NCBI GenBank assembly: GCA_022843025.1
Contig: JALHOL010000004.1
Span: 310,001-374,000, forward strand
Source: Paracoccaceae bacterium
GTDB lineage: Bacteria > Pseudomonadota > Alphaproteobacteria > Rhodobacterales > Rhodobacteraceae
Direction: 5' to 3'
DNA length: 64,000 nt
Shown here in pieces: positions 7,987 to 16,870 of this stretch (positions within the stretch are counted from its first letter, which is position 1; each line of letters begins with the position of its first letter). A model generated the notes under the pieces. That model was not told where the DNA came from. It was given only the letters and a program-made list of their open reading frames with translations, and did no database searches. A program made the translations under genes and the position numbers.

Positions 7987-8949
7987 ATGATTGCTGCATA
8001 CCGCGAGGCCGAGGGCCGCCTGATCCGACTCGCCCCCGAGGCCGCCCTGTCCGATGCCATCTGGATCGACATGCTTCGCCCGACAGAGGCAGAGACCGCC
8101 GCCGTCATGGCGCTGGGCGTCGATGTGCCGACGCTGGAGGATATGGAAGAGATCGAGATTTCAAATCGCCTCTACCGTGAAAATGGAACCGATTACATGA
8201 CGGTGCAGCTCACCGGGCATTCGGAGACAAACACCCCCCTTGCCGGCCCCGTCACCTTCATCCTGTCACCCGGCCGCGTTGTGACCGTGCGCCACCATGA
8301 TTCCAGGCCCTTTGAAACCTACCCCACCCGTGCCGAGAAGGTGGGTCCGGGCTGCACCAGCGCCAACCGGGTTTTCCTGTCGATGATCGAGGAAATCATC
8401 GGTCGGCTGGCCGATCTGCTGGAATCCTCGGGCCGCAGCCTCGATAGCACCTCGCGCTCCGTCTACACCCCCGGCGGGCGCGGCCAGAACCAGAAACGGC
8501 TTGAGGTCGCCCTGCGCCAGATCGGGCGTGAGGCGGAATTGTTGGGCCATATCCGCCTTGCCCTGCTGACACTCAGCCGCGCGCTTGGATTCTACAGCCA
8601 GACTGCCCGTGAACGTATGGGCGACGAAGGCATGGCGCCCGTCACCGCAAACCTGCTGCGCGACATCGATTCGCTTGAGGTGCACACCGATTTCCTGTCG
8701 CAGCGCGTCGCCTTGGCGTCTGATGCCACGCTGGGGATGATCAACCTGTCGCAAAACTCCACCGTGCGCATCGTATCGGTCGTGGCCGTGCTGTTTTCGC
8801 CGCCGACACTGATCGCCTCGATCTACGGGATGAATTTCGACGTGATGCCGGAACTGGCGCAGCCTTGGGGCTATCCTGCAGCTTTGGTGTCGATGCTGGC
8901 CGCATCGCTGGCGGCCTTCCTGTACTTCCGCTGGAAGAACTGGCTTTAG
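7987..8949 (+). CDS. CorA-family divalent cation transporter
   Basis: This is a 320-residue protein. A long soluble N-terminal domain is followed by two C-terminal transmembrane helices. The first ends in the diagnostic YGMN motif (LIASIYGMNFDVMPEL) that forms the pore selectivity filter. The C-terminus is basic (FRWKNWL). Proteins of this type pass Mg2+, Co2+ or, in the ZntB branch, Zn2+. Sequence alone does not separate these here. It starts 67 bases after the TetR gene and its end overlaps the convergent nagA stop by four bases. Confidence 0.9.
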   Translation: MIAAYREAEGRLIRLAPEAALSDAIWIDMLRPTEAETAAVMALGVDVPTLEDMEEIEISNRLYRENGTDYMTVQLTGHSETNTPLAGPVTFILSPGRVVTVRHHDSRPFETYPTRAEKVGPGCTSANRVFLSMIEEIIGRLADLLESSGRSLDSTSRSVYTPGGRGQNQKRLEVALRQIGREAELLGHIRLALLTLSRALGFYSQTARERMGDEGMAPVTANLLRDIDSLEVHTDFLSQRVALASDATLGMINLSQNSTVRIVSVVAVLFSPPTLIASIYGMNFDVMPELAQPWGYPAALVSMLAASLAAFLYFRWKNWL

Positions 8950-10064
8950 GCCGCCACGCCCGCCCGCCACACACCGCGCAACGCCCAATCCGCGCCCAGA
9001 TGCACCATGTCGGCCCGTGCGCCGGGGCGCAGATGGCCCAGATCACCCCGCCCGATCACCGCCGCCGGGATGCTGCTGGCCATGGCCAACGCCCGCTCTG
9101 GCGCAATACCCACCTCTTGCACCAACACTTGCACCGCACGCGGCAGCGTCAGATCGGCCCCTGCCAGCGTGCCATCTTCCAGCGTCAATCGACCCTGTGA
9201 GCGCAGAATCCGCCGCCCGCCAAGGTGGAACTCTGTCCGGTCCGTTCCCGCCAGCGCCATGCAGTCGGATACCAGAAACACACCGCTCCGCTTTGCCGAC
9301 AACGCCACGCGCAGGCTGATCGGGTCCACATGGATGCCATCGGCAATCAATCCGGCAAACCCGTCCCCCGCCAGCACGGCCCCCACCATTCCCGCTTCGC
9401 GGTTGCCCATCTGGCTCATGGCGTTGAACAGATGCGTCGCACAGCGCGCCCCTGCCGCCATCGCCGCCCGCGCCTCTGTCGCGGTGCAATCGGTATGGCC
9501 CAGCGACACGATCACCCCTGCCGCCGCCATCGCCCGGATCTGCGCCTTGGTCACTGATTCCGGCGCGACCGTCACCATCAGCGCGGGCAGTTCCGCCGCG
9601 GCTTCGATGATCAGCGCCAGATCGCGCGGATCCATCCGCCTGATCAGGGCCGCGTCATGCGCCCCCTTGCGCCGCACATCCAGATGCGGCCCCTCCAGAT
9701 GCAGGCCCAGAAATCCGGGGACCTGCGCCTTGGTCGCGGCGATACCGGCCTCAACCACCCGCGCCGTCGCCTCATAGCTATCGGTGATCAGCGTGGGCAG
9801 ACAACCGGTAGCCCCAAGCCGGGCTTGGACGGCACAAATCGTCTCTAACACGGCCTGATCTGTGTTTCTGTCGACAGCGACCCCGCCCGATCCATTGACC
9901 TGAAGGTCCAGGAAACCGGGCGCGATCACCCCACCCGACAGGGCAACCACCGTGCCCTCGGCTGCGCCAAACCCCACCACATGCCCATCCTCCACCACCA
10001 ATGCGCCCTCACGGAACTCTGCCCCGTCAAAGACCCGCGCGCCGGTATAAGATGTCCTGCCCAT
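8946..10064 (-). CDS. nagA: N-acetylglucosamine-6-phosphate deacetylase
   Basis: This 372-residue amidohydrolase converts GlcNAc-6-P to glucosamine-6-P and acetate. Motifs include HLEGPHLD, GHTDCTATEARAAMAAGA, THLFNAMSQMGNREAG, ADGIHVDP and the catalytic-Asp segment LVSDCMALAGT. The start at 10064 (MGRTSYTGARVFDG) overlaps the stop of the SIS gene (ATGA). The longer open frame upstream is a shadow inside that gene. It is the last gene of the leftward arm of the amino-sugar locus, and its product feeds the SIS deaminase. Confidence 0.95.
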   Translation of the reverse strand: MGRTSYTGARVFDGAEFREGALVVEDGHVVGFGAAEGTVVALSGGVIAPGFLDLQVNGSGGVAVDRNTDQAVLETICAVQARLGATGCLPTLITDSYEATARVVEAGIAATKAQVPGFLGLHLEGPHLDVRRKGAHDAALIRRMDPRDLALIIEAAAELPALMVTVAPESVTKAQIRAMAAAGVIVSLGHTDCTATEARAAMAAGARCATHLFNAMSQMGNREAGMVGAVLAGDGFAGLIADGIHVDPISLRVALSAKRSGVFLVSDCMALAGTDRTEFHLGGRRILRSQGRLTLEDGTLAGADLTLPRAVQVLVQEVGIAPERALAMASSIPAAVIGRGDLGHLRPGARADMVHLGADWALRGVWRAGVAA

Positions 10065-11086
10065 CACACCGTCTCCGTCACCTTGCGCAGATGCGGCGGC
10101 GTGTCGGGATCGAACCCCCGCCGCCGTGCCAGCGCCTCGACAAACCCATAAAACCCAACGGCAAGCACCAGCGGCGCCACCAGCGGGTGCAACCCGCCGA
10201 CCGACGGCAGCGTGACGCAGCCCTTTGCCGCCACCCCCGTTACGAACACATCCGCCCCCTGCACCGCCAGCCGTTCCGCCGTCTGCACCACGCCCGCCTG
10301 CGCGGCATCCTCTACCGCCAGCGCCAGAACCGGAAACTGCGCTTCGACAATCGCGCTTGGCCCATGCAGAACCTCCGCGGCGGAATAGGCTTCGGCATGT
10401 AGCCCGCAGGTTTCCTTCAGCTTCAGCGCACATTCATTGGCAATCGCAAAGGCGGGTCCCCGCCCAAGAACATAGCCATGCTGCGCCCGCGACATCCGCG
10501 CCGCCAGCGCCGACCAATCCAGCGCCAGCGCCGCCTCGAACGCATCGGGCAACGTCACAACTGCGGCGCGCAGAGCCACATCCTCTTGCCATTCCGCAAC
10601 CAGCGCCAACCCGGCCAGCACCGATGTCACAAAGGTCTTGGTCGCCGCGACCGATTGCTCCACCCCCGCCTGCAACGGCAAGCAATGGGCCGAGGCCAGC
10701 GCCATCGGGCTATCGGCAAAATTGGTGATCGCAACCGATAGCGCCCCGCCCGCACCCGCCGCCCGCATCATCTCCACAATATCTGGGCTGCGCCCCGATT
10801 GCGAAATTCCCACGCAAACCGCCCCGCCCAACCGCAGGGGCCGCCCATAGACCGAGGCCACCGATGGCCCGACAGAGGCGACAGGCACCCCCGCCAACAG
10901 TTCAACCGCATATTTCAGATAGGTCGCTGAATGATCCGAAGATCCCCGCGCCACTGTTACGATCAACCCCGGATCAACCGCCCGCATCGCCGCCGCCGCC
11001 GCCATCAGGGCATCGCGCGATTCCGTCAGGAATCGTCTCGAAGCCTGCGGAATCTCGGCCACTTCGCGGGCCATATGGCTTGTCAT
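10064..11086 (-). CDS. SIS-domain glucosamine-6-phosphate deaminase (NagB-II type)
   Basis: This 340-residue protein contains two SIS folds and corresponds to the isomerase half of GlmS without the glutaminase half. Features are HMAREVAEIPQASRRFL at the N-terminus, ARGSSDHSATYLKYAVEL, SQSGRSPDIVEMMRAAG and the C-terminal tail HLRKVTETV. In catabolic operons next to nagA such proteins act as a deaminase, converting glucosamine-6-P to fructose-6-P and ammonia. An amidotransferase role is unlikely because the glutaminase domain is missing. It overlaps both neighbours by about four bases. Confidence 0.85.
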   Translation of the reverse strand: MTSHMAREVAEIPQASRRFLTESRDALMAAAAAMRAVDPGLIVTVARGSSDHSATYLKYAVELLAGVPVASVGPSVASVYGRPLRLGGAVCVGISQSGRSPDIVEMMRAAGAGGALSVAITNFADSPMALASAHCLPLQAGVEQSVAATKTFVTSVLAGLALVAEWQEDVALRAAVVTLPDAFEAALALDWSALAARMSRAQHGYVLGRGPAFAIANECALKLKETCGLHAEAYSAAEVLHGPSAIVEAQFPVLALAVEDAAQAGVVQTAERLAVQGADVFVTGVAAKGCVTLPSVGGLHPLVAPLVLAVGFYGFVEALARRRGFDPDTPPHLRKVTETV

Positions 11087-11856
11087 GGGTCTTTCCTTTC
11101 CGTGTCCGGTGCCAGCTTCAGCTCCACCGCGAAATCATAGGCGTCGCCCCGATAAAGCGACCTTGTAAACTCAACCACCCGCCCGTCGGGCAAATATCCG
11201 ATCCGTTCGATGCGCAGCCCTGCTGCGCCGACGGGTACACTCAGCAGTTCGGCATCCCGCGCGCCCAGATTGGCGGCTGATATCCGCTGCACGGCACGCA
11301 CCGGGCGCATCCCCCGCGCCTCCAGCACTGCATACAGCGACGCCTCCACCTTCTCCGGCTCTGGCAACACCTGCGCCGACAGGGACGCGCGCTCGATCGC
11401 AAGCGGCACGCCATCCGAACGGCGCACCCGCTCCAGCCGCGCCACCCGATCCCCCGCGCCAAGGCCCAGCGCCATAACATCTTCGGGAGCAGGGGAATGC
11501 ACCGCCCGGCTCAGCCAGACGGATTCCACGCTTTTCCCCCGGCGTGCCATGTCTTCGGTAAAGCTTGTGAGCAAGCTTAGAGCCTGTTCCAGCCGCTCCA
11601 CCCGCTGCGCGACAAAGGTGCCTGACCCGCGTTTCTGCACCAGTTGGCCACTGCCAACCAAGCCTTCCACGGCCTTGCGTACAGTGACCCGGCTCAGCCC
11701 GGTTAGTGCCGCCATGTCCCGTTCAGGCGGTAAACTGTCACCGGGCCGCAGCCGGCCCGACGCTACCGCCTCGGCAATCCGGCGTTGCAATTGCAGATAG
11801 AGCGGCCCCGCCCCGGTTTCATCAAACCCCTCTGGCGCAAAGATCCGGTCCATCAT
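11083..11856 (-). CDS. GntR-family (HutC/UTRA) regulator of the amino-sugar locus
   Basis: This 257-residue protein has an N-terminal winged helix (GRLRPGDSLPPERDMAALTG, then LSRVTVRKAVEGLVGSG) and a C-terminal UTRA sensor domain. UTRA domains in NagR-like proteins bind phosphorylated amino sugars such as GlcN-6-P or GlcNAc-6-P. It lies inside the minus-strand operon, overlapping the deaminase and kinase genes. The paired operator-like motifs at 12703 and 12793 are good candidates for its binding sites, which would give coordinate control of both arms. The target and ligand are inference. Confidence 0.88.
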   Translation of the reverse strand: MMDRIFAPEGFDETGAGPLYLQLQRRIAEAVASGRLRPGDSLPPERDMAALTGLSRVTVRKAVEGLVGSGQLVQKRGSGTFVAQRVERLEQALSLLTSFTEDMARRGKSVESVWLSRAVHSPAPEDVMALGLGAGDRVARLERVRRSDGVPLAIERASLSAQVLPEPEKVEASLYAVLEARGMRPVRAVQRISAANLGARDAELLSVPVGAAGLRIERIGYLPDGRVVEFTRSLYRGDAYDFAVELKLAPDTERKDP

Positions 11857-12680
11857 GCCGTCTCCCGCGCGAGCGTAAGCGCCCCGTCCAGCGCCGTGCC
11901 CAAGGCCGGCCGAATGGCAAAGCGCCCTGCCAGACGATCTGCAAAAACAGTCCCTAATCCGCCCAAAAACACCACTGGCAACCCTTCATCCCCTTGCAAC
12001 AGCGTCACCGCCTCTGCCGCATCGGCCAGCGCCTCCGCCATCACAGCCACCGCCGCCGCATCACCGCTGTCCACCACGCGCGGGGCAAGCGCCGCAAATT
12101 CCACAGGCCGCGCGCGCAGCGAAAAGGCCACCACCGCATCCGCGCCGCCGCCCTCTTCGATCAACGCGGCCAGCAGGGGCGTCATCGGCCGCATCCCATC
12201 CACCGCGCGCAATGCCGCGCGCAGGATGGCCCGCCCGATCCAGGCCCCGCTCGCCTCATCCCCCAGCACCAGCCCGCGCCCGCCAATCTGCCGGATCACG
12301 CCGCCGCGCTGCACGGCAAAGACCGACCCGGTCCCGAGTGCAGCCACCACGCCATCCGCCGCGCCCAACGCACCCTTCATGGCGGTAATGCCATCTGTCA
12401 CCACGGCCACCCGATCAAAGGGCAGCACATCGCGCAGCCGATCCGCTGCCCCTGCCGCATTTGCCCCCGCCAAGCCCAGCCCTGCGGCGAAAATCTTGCC
12501 CCCGCCTGCCGCCCGCAACGCATCCGCCGCCGCCTTGACAATGTTCTGCGCCGCACCATCCGGATCAGAGGCGATATTCGCAGGTCCGGCTTCACTCCGG
12601 CCCAAGACACGCCCTGATTCATCGGCCACAGCCGCGCGGCATCCCGTGCCGCCCCCGTCGATGCCCAAGAAAAGCTGCAT
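11853..12680 (-). CDS. BadF/BadG/BcrA-family amino-sugar kinase (GlcNAc/MurNAc kinase-like)
   Basis: This is a 275-residue ATPase of the sugar-kinase/Hsp70 fold. The phosphate-1 loop is FLGIDGGGTGCRAAVADESG, and later segments are GLGLAGANAAG, ALGTGSVFAV and GLVLGDEASGAWIG. Relatives include N-acetylglucosamine kinase and the MurK kinase of Gram-positives, which phosphorylates both MurNAc and GlcNAc. I place the start at the ATG at 12680, preceded by GGAGAG. It is the first gene of the leftward arm. Together with MurQ, an unphosphorylated imported sugar is the likely substrate. Confidence 0.85.
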   Translation of the reverse strand: MQLFLGIDGGGTGCRAAVADESGRVLGRSEAGPANIASDPDGAAQNIVKAAADALRAAGGGKIFAAGLGLAGANAAGAADRLRDVLPFDRVAVVTDGITAMKGALGAADGVVAALGTGSVFAVQRGGVIRQIGGRGLVLGDEASGAWIGRAILRAALRAVDGMRPMTPLLAALIEEGGGADAVVAFSLRARPVEFAALAPRVVDSGDAAAVAVMAEALADAAEAVTLLQGDEGLPVVFLGGLGTVFADRLAGRFAIRPALGTALDGALTLARETA

Positions 12681-12702
12681 GGCGAATCCTCTCCCTGCAT
12701 AG

Positions 12703-12722
12703 AATACCAAAACAATACCAAA
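12703..12722 (-). promoter_or_regulatory. Candidate operator, left copy (TTGGTATT-N3-TTGGTATT)
   Basis: On the minus strand TTGGTATT occurs twice with starts 11 bases apart, one helical turn, 22 to 42 bases upstream of the kinase start. The same tandem motif occurs in mirror orientation in front of murQ at 12793. Such paired sites in a divergent gap, with a GntR-family gene in the locus, suggest a shared operator. Confidence 0.5.
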
Positions 12723-12792
12723 TAGAAAGACCCTTACAGAAATACCCCTCGAAACCGATGCTGCACCTGCAAAACAGAAAGACTCTTTACAA

Positions 12793-12811
12793 TTGGTATT
12801 ATTTTGGCATT
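12793..12811 (+). promoter_or_regulatory. Candidate operator, right copy (TTGGTATT-N3-TTGGCATT)
   Basis: TTGGTATT at 12793-12800 and TTGGCATT at 12804-12811 repeat the left-hand motif with the same 11-base period, now pointing towards murQ and ending 23 bases before its ATG. The two copies are symmetric about position 12757. The conserved order TTGGTATT, three bases, TTGGYATT in both arms is unlikely to be chance. Confidence 0.5.
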
Positions 12812-12834
12812 GTCATGGAAACCGGAGGAATCAC

Positions 12835-13755
12835 ATGGCAGACCGCCCGACAGAGGCCCGTCATCCCCGCTCGGCAGGCATTCACGCCTTGCCCGGGCCT
12901 GACGCCCTGTCGCATCTGCTCGATGCCCAGCTTGCGGCGCTCGCCACCGTGCGCAACGCCATTCCCGCGATTGACCAAGCCGCAATCGCCGCCGCCAACA
13001 GCCTGCGCGCGGGCGGAAAGCTGGCCTATGCGGGGGCGGGGTCGTCCGGGCTCATGGCGCTGGCTGATGGGCTGGAACTTGCCGGCACCTTCGGTATCCC
13101 ACCCGACCGGACGCCGATCCTGTTTGCCGGCGGCGCATCGGCCCTGCTGCACATGACCGGCGCGGTTGAGGATGATCCCGCTTTGGCGCAGGCAGGTTTC
13201 CGGAGTGCCGGTCTGACCAAAGGCGATACGATCCTGTGCCTTTCGGCCTCGGGTTCCACACCCTACACCGCGATCATCGCCGATCTGGCACGGACCGCGG
13301 GCCTGACGGTGGTGGGTTTCGCGAATGTGCCTGGGTCAAAACTGCTGGAACAGAGCCACATTCCGGTGCTTCTGGATACGGGGCCAGAGGTGGTGAACGG
13401 CTCCACCCGCATGGGGGCCGCAACGGCGCAAAAGGTGGCGCTGAACATGCTGTCGGTGCGGATGGGCATTCTCTTGGGCCATGTGCACGATGGTTATATG
13501 GTCAATGTCGTGGCGGATAATGCCAAGCTGACCGATCGCGCCGCGCGTATCGTGATGGGGATTTCGGGCTGTGACATGGCCGCTGCGAAGGAATCGCTCG
13601 CCCAGACGGGCGGTGCAGTGAAACCTGCGGTCCTGATCGCCGCGGGCGCCACGGCCTCACAGGCCGCGACGCATCTGAAGAACAGCGAAGGGGCCCTCGG
13701 CCCGGCCCTTGCCGCTTTGACAACACAAGGCCACCAACAGGGAGTATCTCAATGA
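12835..13755 (+). CDS. murQ: N-acetylmuramic acid 6-phosphate etherase
   Basis: This is a 306-residue SIS-domain enzyme. It cleaves the lactyl ether of MurNAc-6-P to give GlcNAc-6-P and lactate. Family segments are AYAGAGSSGLMALADGLELA (the glutamate aligns with the DASE catalytic region of Escherichia coli MurQ), EDDPALAQAGF, SASGSTPYTA, NGSTRMGAATAQKVALNML and DNAKLTDRAARIVM. The ATG at 12835 follows a clear GGAGG. It is the first gene of the rightward arm and overlaps the binding-protein gene by four bases. With nagA and the kinase divergent, the set forms a MurNAc-to-fructose-6-P route. Confidence 0.88.
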   Translation: MADRPTEARHPRSAGIHALPGPDALSHLLDAQLAALATVRNAIPAIDQAAIAAANSLRAGGKLAYAGAGSSGLMALADGLELAGTFGIPPDRTPILFAGGASALLHMTGAVEDDPALAQAGFRSAGLTKGDTILCLSASGSTPYTAIIADLARTAGLTVVGFANVPGSKLLEQSHIPVLLDTGPEVVNGSTRMGAATAQKVALNMLSVRMGILLGHVHDGYMVNVVADNAKLTDRAARIVMGISGCDMAAAKESLAQTGGAVKPAVLIAAGATASQAATHLKNSEGALGPALAALTTQGHQQGVSQ

Positions 13756-15002
13756 CCAAGACATTCCGCTTCGCGCTGCTCGCCACCACCCTTCTGGGCG
13801 GTGCCGCTTCGGCGCAGGATGTGACGCTGACCATCGAAAGCTGGCGCAACGATGACCTGACTATCTGGCAGGACACGCTGATCCCCGCGTTCGAGGCGCA
13901 GAATCCCGGCATCAAGGTCGTCTTCGCGCCGACCGCACCCGCCGAATACAACGCCGCGCTGAACTCCAAGCTCGCCGCAGGCAGCGCCGGTGACCTGATC
14001 ACCTGCCGCCCGTTCGATGCTTCGCTGGAACTCTATAATCAGGGCCATCTGGCCGATCTGTCGGGCCTCGCCTCCATGGCCAACTTCTCGCCCGTCGCGA
14101 AATCGGCTTGGCAGACGGATGATGGAGCCGCCACCTTCTGTGTGCCCATGGCCTCGGTGATCCACGGCTTCATCTACAACAAGGACGCCTTCGATGCCCT
14201 TGGCATTGCGGTACCCACGACCAATGACGAATTCTTCGCCGCGCTCGACAAGATCAAGGCCGACGGCACCTATATCCCGATGGCGATGGGCACCAACGAC
14301 CAGTGGGAAGCCGCGACGATGGGCTATAACAATATCGGCCCGAACTTCTGGAAAGGCGAAGAAGGCCGTCTTGCCCTGATCAAGGGCGAACAGAAGCTGA
14401 CGGATCCGGCATGGGTTGCCCCGTTTGAACAGCTCGCCCGCTGGAAGGATTACCTCGGCGACGGGTTCGAGGCACAAACCTACCCTGACAGCCAGAACCT
14501 GTTTACCCTTGGCCGTGCTGCGATCTATCCGGCTGGTTCGTGGGAAATCTCGGGCTTTAACACGCAGGCCACCTTTGCCATGGGTGCCTTCCCACCGCCG
14601 GTGCAGGCTGCTGGCGATACCTGCTACATCAGCGACCACACCGATATCGCCATCGGCCTGAACGCCAAATCGCCCAATGCCGAGGCGGCGACCAAGTTCC
14701 TGGAATGGGTGGGCAGCCCGGACTTTGCGACGATGTATGCCAATGCCCTGCCGGGCTTTTTCAGCCTGAATTCGACCCCGGTCGAAATGCAGGACCCGCT
14801 GGCGCAGGAATTCGTGTCCTGGCGCGGCAAGTGCCAGTCGACGATCCGGTCCACCTATCAGATCCTGTCACGCGGCACGCCGAACCTGGAAAACGAAACC
14901 TGGAACGCCTCGGCCAACGTGATCCGTGGCAGCGAAGCCCCGGCTGATGCCGCCAAGCGGCTTCAGGACGGTCTGGCCAGCTGGTACGAACCGCAAAAGT
15001 AA
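13752..15002 (+). CDS. Carbohydrate ABC transporter substrate-binding protein (CUT1 type)
   Basis: This 416-residue exported protein has the signal peptide MTKTFRFALLATTLLGG, cut near GAASAQD. The mature part begins VTLTIESWRNDDLTIWQDTL, typical of family 1 (UgpB/MalE-like) binding proteins. It overlaps murQ by four bases, so a murQ-coupled substrate such as MurNAc, GlcNAc or a muropeptide-derived disaccharide is likely. Family membership does not settle which. A GC hairpin follows the stop, probably allowing more binding protein than permease to be made. Confidence 0.9.
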   Translation: MTKTFRFALLATTLLGGAASAQDVTLTIESWRNDDLTIWQDTLIPAFEAQNPGIKVVFAPTAPAEYNAALNSKLAAGSAGDLITCRPFDASLELYNQGHLADLSGLASMANFSPVAKSAWQTDDGAATFCVPMASVIHGFIYNKDAFDALGIAVPTTNDEFFAALDKIKADGTYIPMAMGTNDQWEAATMGYNNIGPNFWKGEEGRLALIKGEQKLTDPAWVAPFEQLARWKDYLGDGFEAQTYPDSQNLFTLGRAAIYPAGSWEISGFNTQATFAMGAFPPPVQAAGDTCYISDHTDIAIGLNAKSPNAEAATKFLEWVGSPDFATMYANALPGFFSLNSTPVEMQDPLAQEFVSWRGKCQSTIRSTYQILSRGTPNLENETWNASANVIRGSEAPADAAKRLQDGLASWYEPQK

Positions 15003-15019
15003 GCGCGGGCTGAACCTTC

Positions 15020-15095
15020 GGAACCGGGGGGCAATCCGCCCCCCGGGACCCCCCGGCCCGGAGCAACGGGCATAGTCTTCCCAAGATGAAGGAGG
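15020..15095 (+). repeat. Dispersed GC-hairpin intergenic element (copy 1)
   Basis: The arms CCGGGGGG (15024-15031) and CCCCCCGG (15039-15046) are perfectly paired around a seven-base loop. They are followed by GACCCCCC and a tail with CATAGTCTTCCCAAGATGAA then GGAGG, which doubles as the Shine-Dalgarno of the next gene. The copy at 28467-28525 has the same GGAACCGGGGG stem, ACCCCC and AAGATGGAGG order. Between the binding-protein and permease genes the hairpin may protect the upstream message or lower downstream expression. Confidence 0.6.
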
Positions 15096-15102
15096 CAGGC
15101 AG

Positions 15103-16020
15103 ATGGCTTCACGCAAGCCTATCCGCTGGCATATCGGCGTGTTTCTTGCGCCGGCCGTGCTGGTCTATACCGCCATCATGATCATCCCGCTTTTCGGGAC
15201 GCTCAACCTGTCGCTCTACAATCTGGATGGGCAGAACCGCATCTTCGTTGGTTTGGCCAATTTCGTGACGCTTTTCGGCGATCCGCGCTGGTCGGGCGCG
15301 TTCTGGAACGCGCTCTACAACAACTTCTGGTTCTTTCTGATCCACATGATCGTACAAAACCCGATCGGCATTCTGCTGGCGGCGCTGCTGTCCAGCCCGA
15401 AACTGCGGATGTCGGCGTTCTACCGCACGGCCATCTTCATCCCCACCATTCTGTCTTTCGTGATCGTGGGCTTTGTCTGGAAGCTGATCCTGTCGCCCAT
15501 CTGGGGCATCGCGCCGGGAATGCTCGATGCCGTGGGGTTAAAGGCGCTGTTTGCGCCTTGGCTGGGCAAGGAAGAATATGCGTTGACCACGCTTGCCCTC
15601 ATCTCAGTCTGGCAATTCGTGGGCATCCCCATGATGCTGATCTATGCCGCCCTTCTGTCGATCCCCGATGATGTGATCGAGGCGGCAGAAATGGATGGTC
15701 TTGGCGGCTGGGCGCAGTTCTGGAAGATCAAGCTGCCGCTTATCCTGCCCTCCATCGGCATCATCTCCATCCTCACCTTTGTGGGCAATTTCAACGCTTT
15801 CGACCTGATCTATGTGGCCCAAGGCGCCTTGGCCGGGCCGGATTTCAGCACCGATATCCTGGGCACCTTCCTCTATCGCACCTTCTTTGGGTTCCAGCTG
15901 CAACTGGGTGATCCGCATATGGGTGCGGCCATCGCAACAGCCATGTTCGGGATCATTCTGGTGGGTGTCTGCCTCTACCTGTTCGGCATCCAGACGCGGC
16001 TGCGCCGCTATCAGTTCTAG
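15103..16020 (+). CDS. Carbohydrate ABC transporter permease 1 (MalF/UgpA type)
   Basis: This is a 305-residue membrane protein with about six transmembrane segments. The first is HIGVFLAPAVLVYTAIMI, and the EAA loop is EAAEMDGLGGWAQFWKI followed by KLPLILPS, the contact to the ATPase. GGAGG precedes the ATG by seven bases. It should pair with the product of 16031-16870 to form the channel of the amino-sugar importer. Confidence 0.92.
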   Translation: MASRKPIRWHIGVFLAPAVLVYTAIMIIPLFGTLNLSLYNLDGQNRIFVGLANFVTLFGDPRWSGAFWNALYNNFWFFLIHMIVQNPIGILLAALLSSPKLRMSAFYRTAIFIPTILSFVIVGFVWKLILSPIWGIAPGMLDAVGLKALFAPWLGKEEYALTTLALISVWQFVGIPMMLIYAALLSIPDDVIEAAEMDGLGGWAQFWKIKLPLILPSIGIISILTFVGNFNAFDLIYVAQGALAGPDFSTDILGTFLYRTFFGFQLQLGDPHMGAAIATAMFGIILVGVCLYLFGIQTRLRRYQF

Positions 16021-16030
16021 GGGGCACGCC

Positions 16031-16870
16031 ATGACCAAAGCCCGCACCCACCTTGGCCGATCCATCGCCGCCCATGCGATCCTGATGACCTATACGCTGA
16101 TCGCGCTGTTCCCGGTCTTTGTCATCGTCATCAACAGCTTCAAATCCCGCCGCGCAATCTTTGCTGAACCGCTGGCACCGCCCATGCCCGGCAATTTCGA
16201 TTTTGTGGGCTACACCACGGTGATGAAGCAGGGGGATTTCTTCCAATACTTCCTGAATTCCATGACGGTGACGGTGGGCAGCCTGTTCGTTGTCCTGCTA
16301 TTCGGGGCGATGGCCGCCTTTGCCCTGTCGGAATACCGGTTTCGGGGCAACCTTCTGATGGGCCTCTACCTTGCGCTGGGCATCATGATCCCCATCCGCC
16401 TTGGCACTGTGGCGATCCTCGAAATGATGGTTTCGGCTGGTTTAGTGAATACTTTGACCGCGCTGGTCCTTGTCTACACCGCGCAGGGCCTGCCATTGGC
16501 CGTGTTCATCCTGTCGGAATTCATGCGGTCGGTGTCGGACGATCTGAAGAATGCAGGAAGGATCGACGGGCTGTCGGAATACCGCATCTTCTTCACCCTC
16601 GTCCTGCCGCTTGTTCGCCCCGCCATGGCGACCGTCGCCGTCTTCACCATGATCCCGATCTGGAATGACCTGTGGTTCCCCCTGATCCTCGCGCCAAGCG
16701 AGGAGACGAAGACCATCACCCTCGGCTCACAGGTCTTTATCGGCCAGTTTGTCACCAACTGGAACGCGGTGCTGTCGGCGCTGTCGCTCGCCATCGTTCC
16801 GGTGCTGGTGCTGTACCTTATCTTCTCGCGCCAACTCATCCGCGGCATCACCGCAGGAGCTGTCAAATGA
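16031..16870 (+). CDS. Carbohydrate ABC transporter permease 2 (MalG/UgpE type)
   Basis: This is a 279-residue permease. Hydrophobic segments begin at HAILMTYTLIALFPVFVIVI, and the EAA region is NAGRIDGLSEYRIFFTL then VLPLVRPA. The start at 16031 lies ten bases after the previous stop. The longer upstream frame is inside the preceding gene. Its stop overlaps the oxidoreductase start (ATGA). Confidence 0.92.
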   Translation: MTKARTHLGRSIAAHAILMTYTLIALFPVFVIVINSFKSRRAIFAEPLAPPMPGNFDFVGYTTVMKQGDFFQYFLNSMTVTVGSLFVVLLFGAMAAFALSEYRFRGNLLMGLYLALGIMIPIRLGTVAILEMMVSAGLVNTLTALVLVYTAQGLPLAVFILSEFMRSVSDDLKNAGRIDGLSEYRIFFTLVLPLVRPAMATVAVFTMIPIWNDLWFPLILAPSEETKTITLGSQVFIGQFVTNWNAVLSALSLAIVPVLVLYLIFSRQLIRGITAGAVK

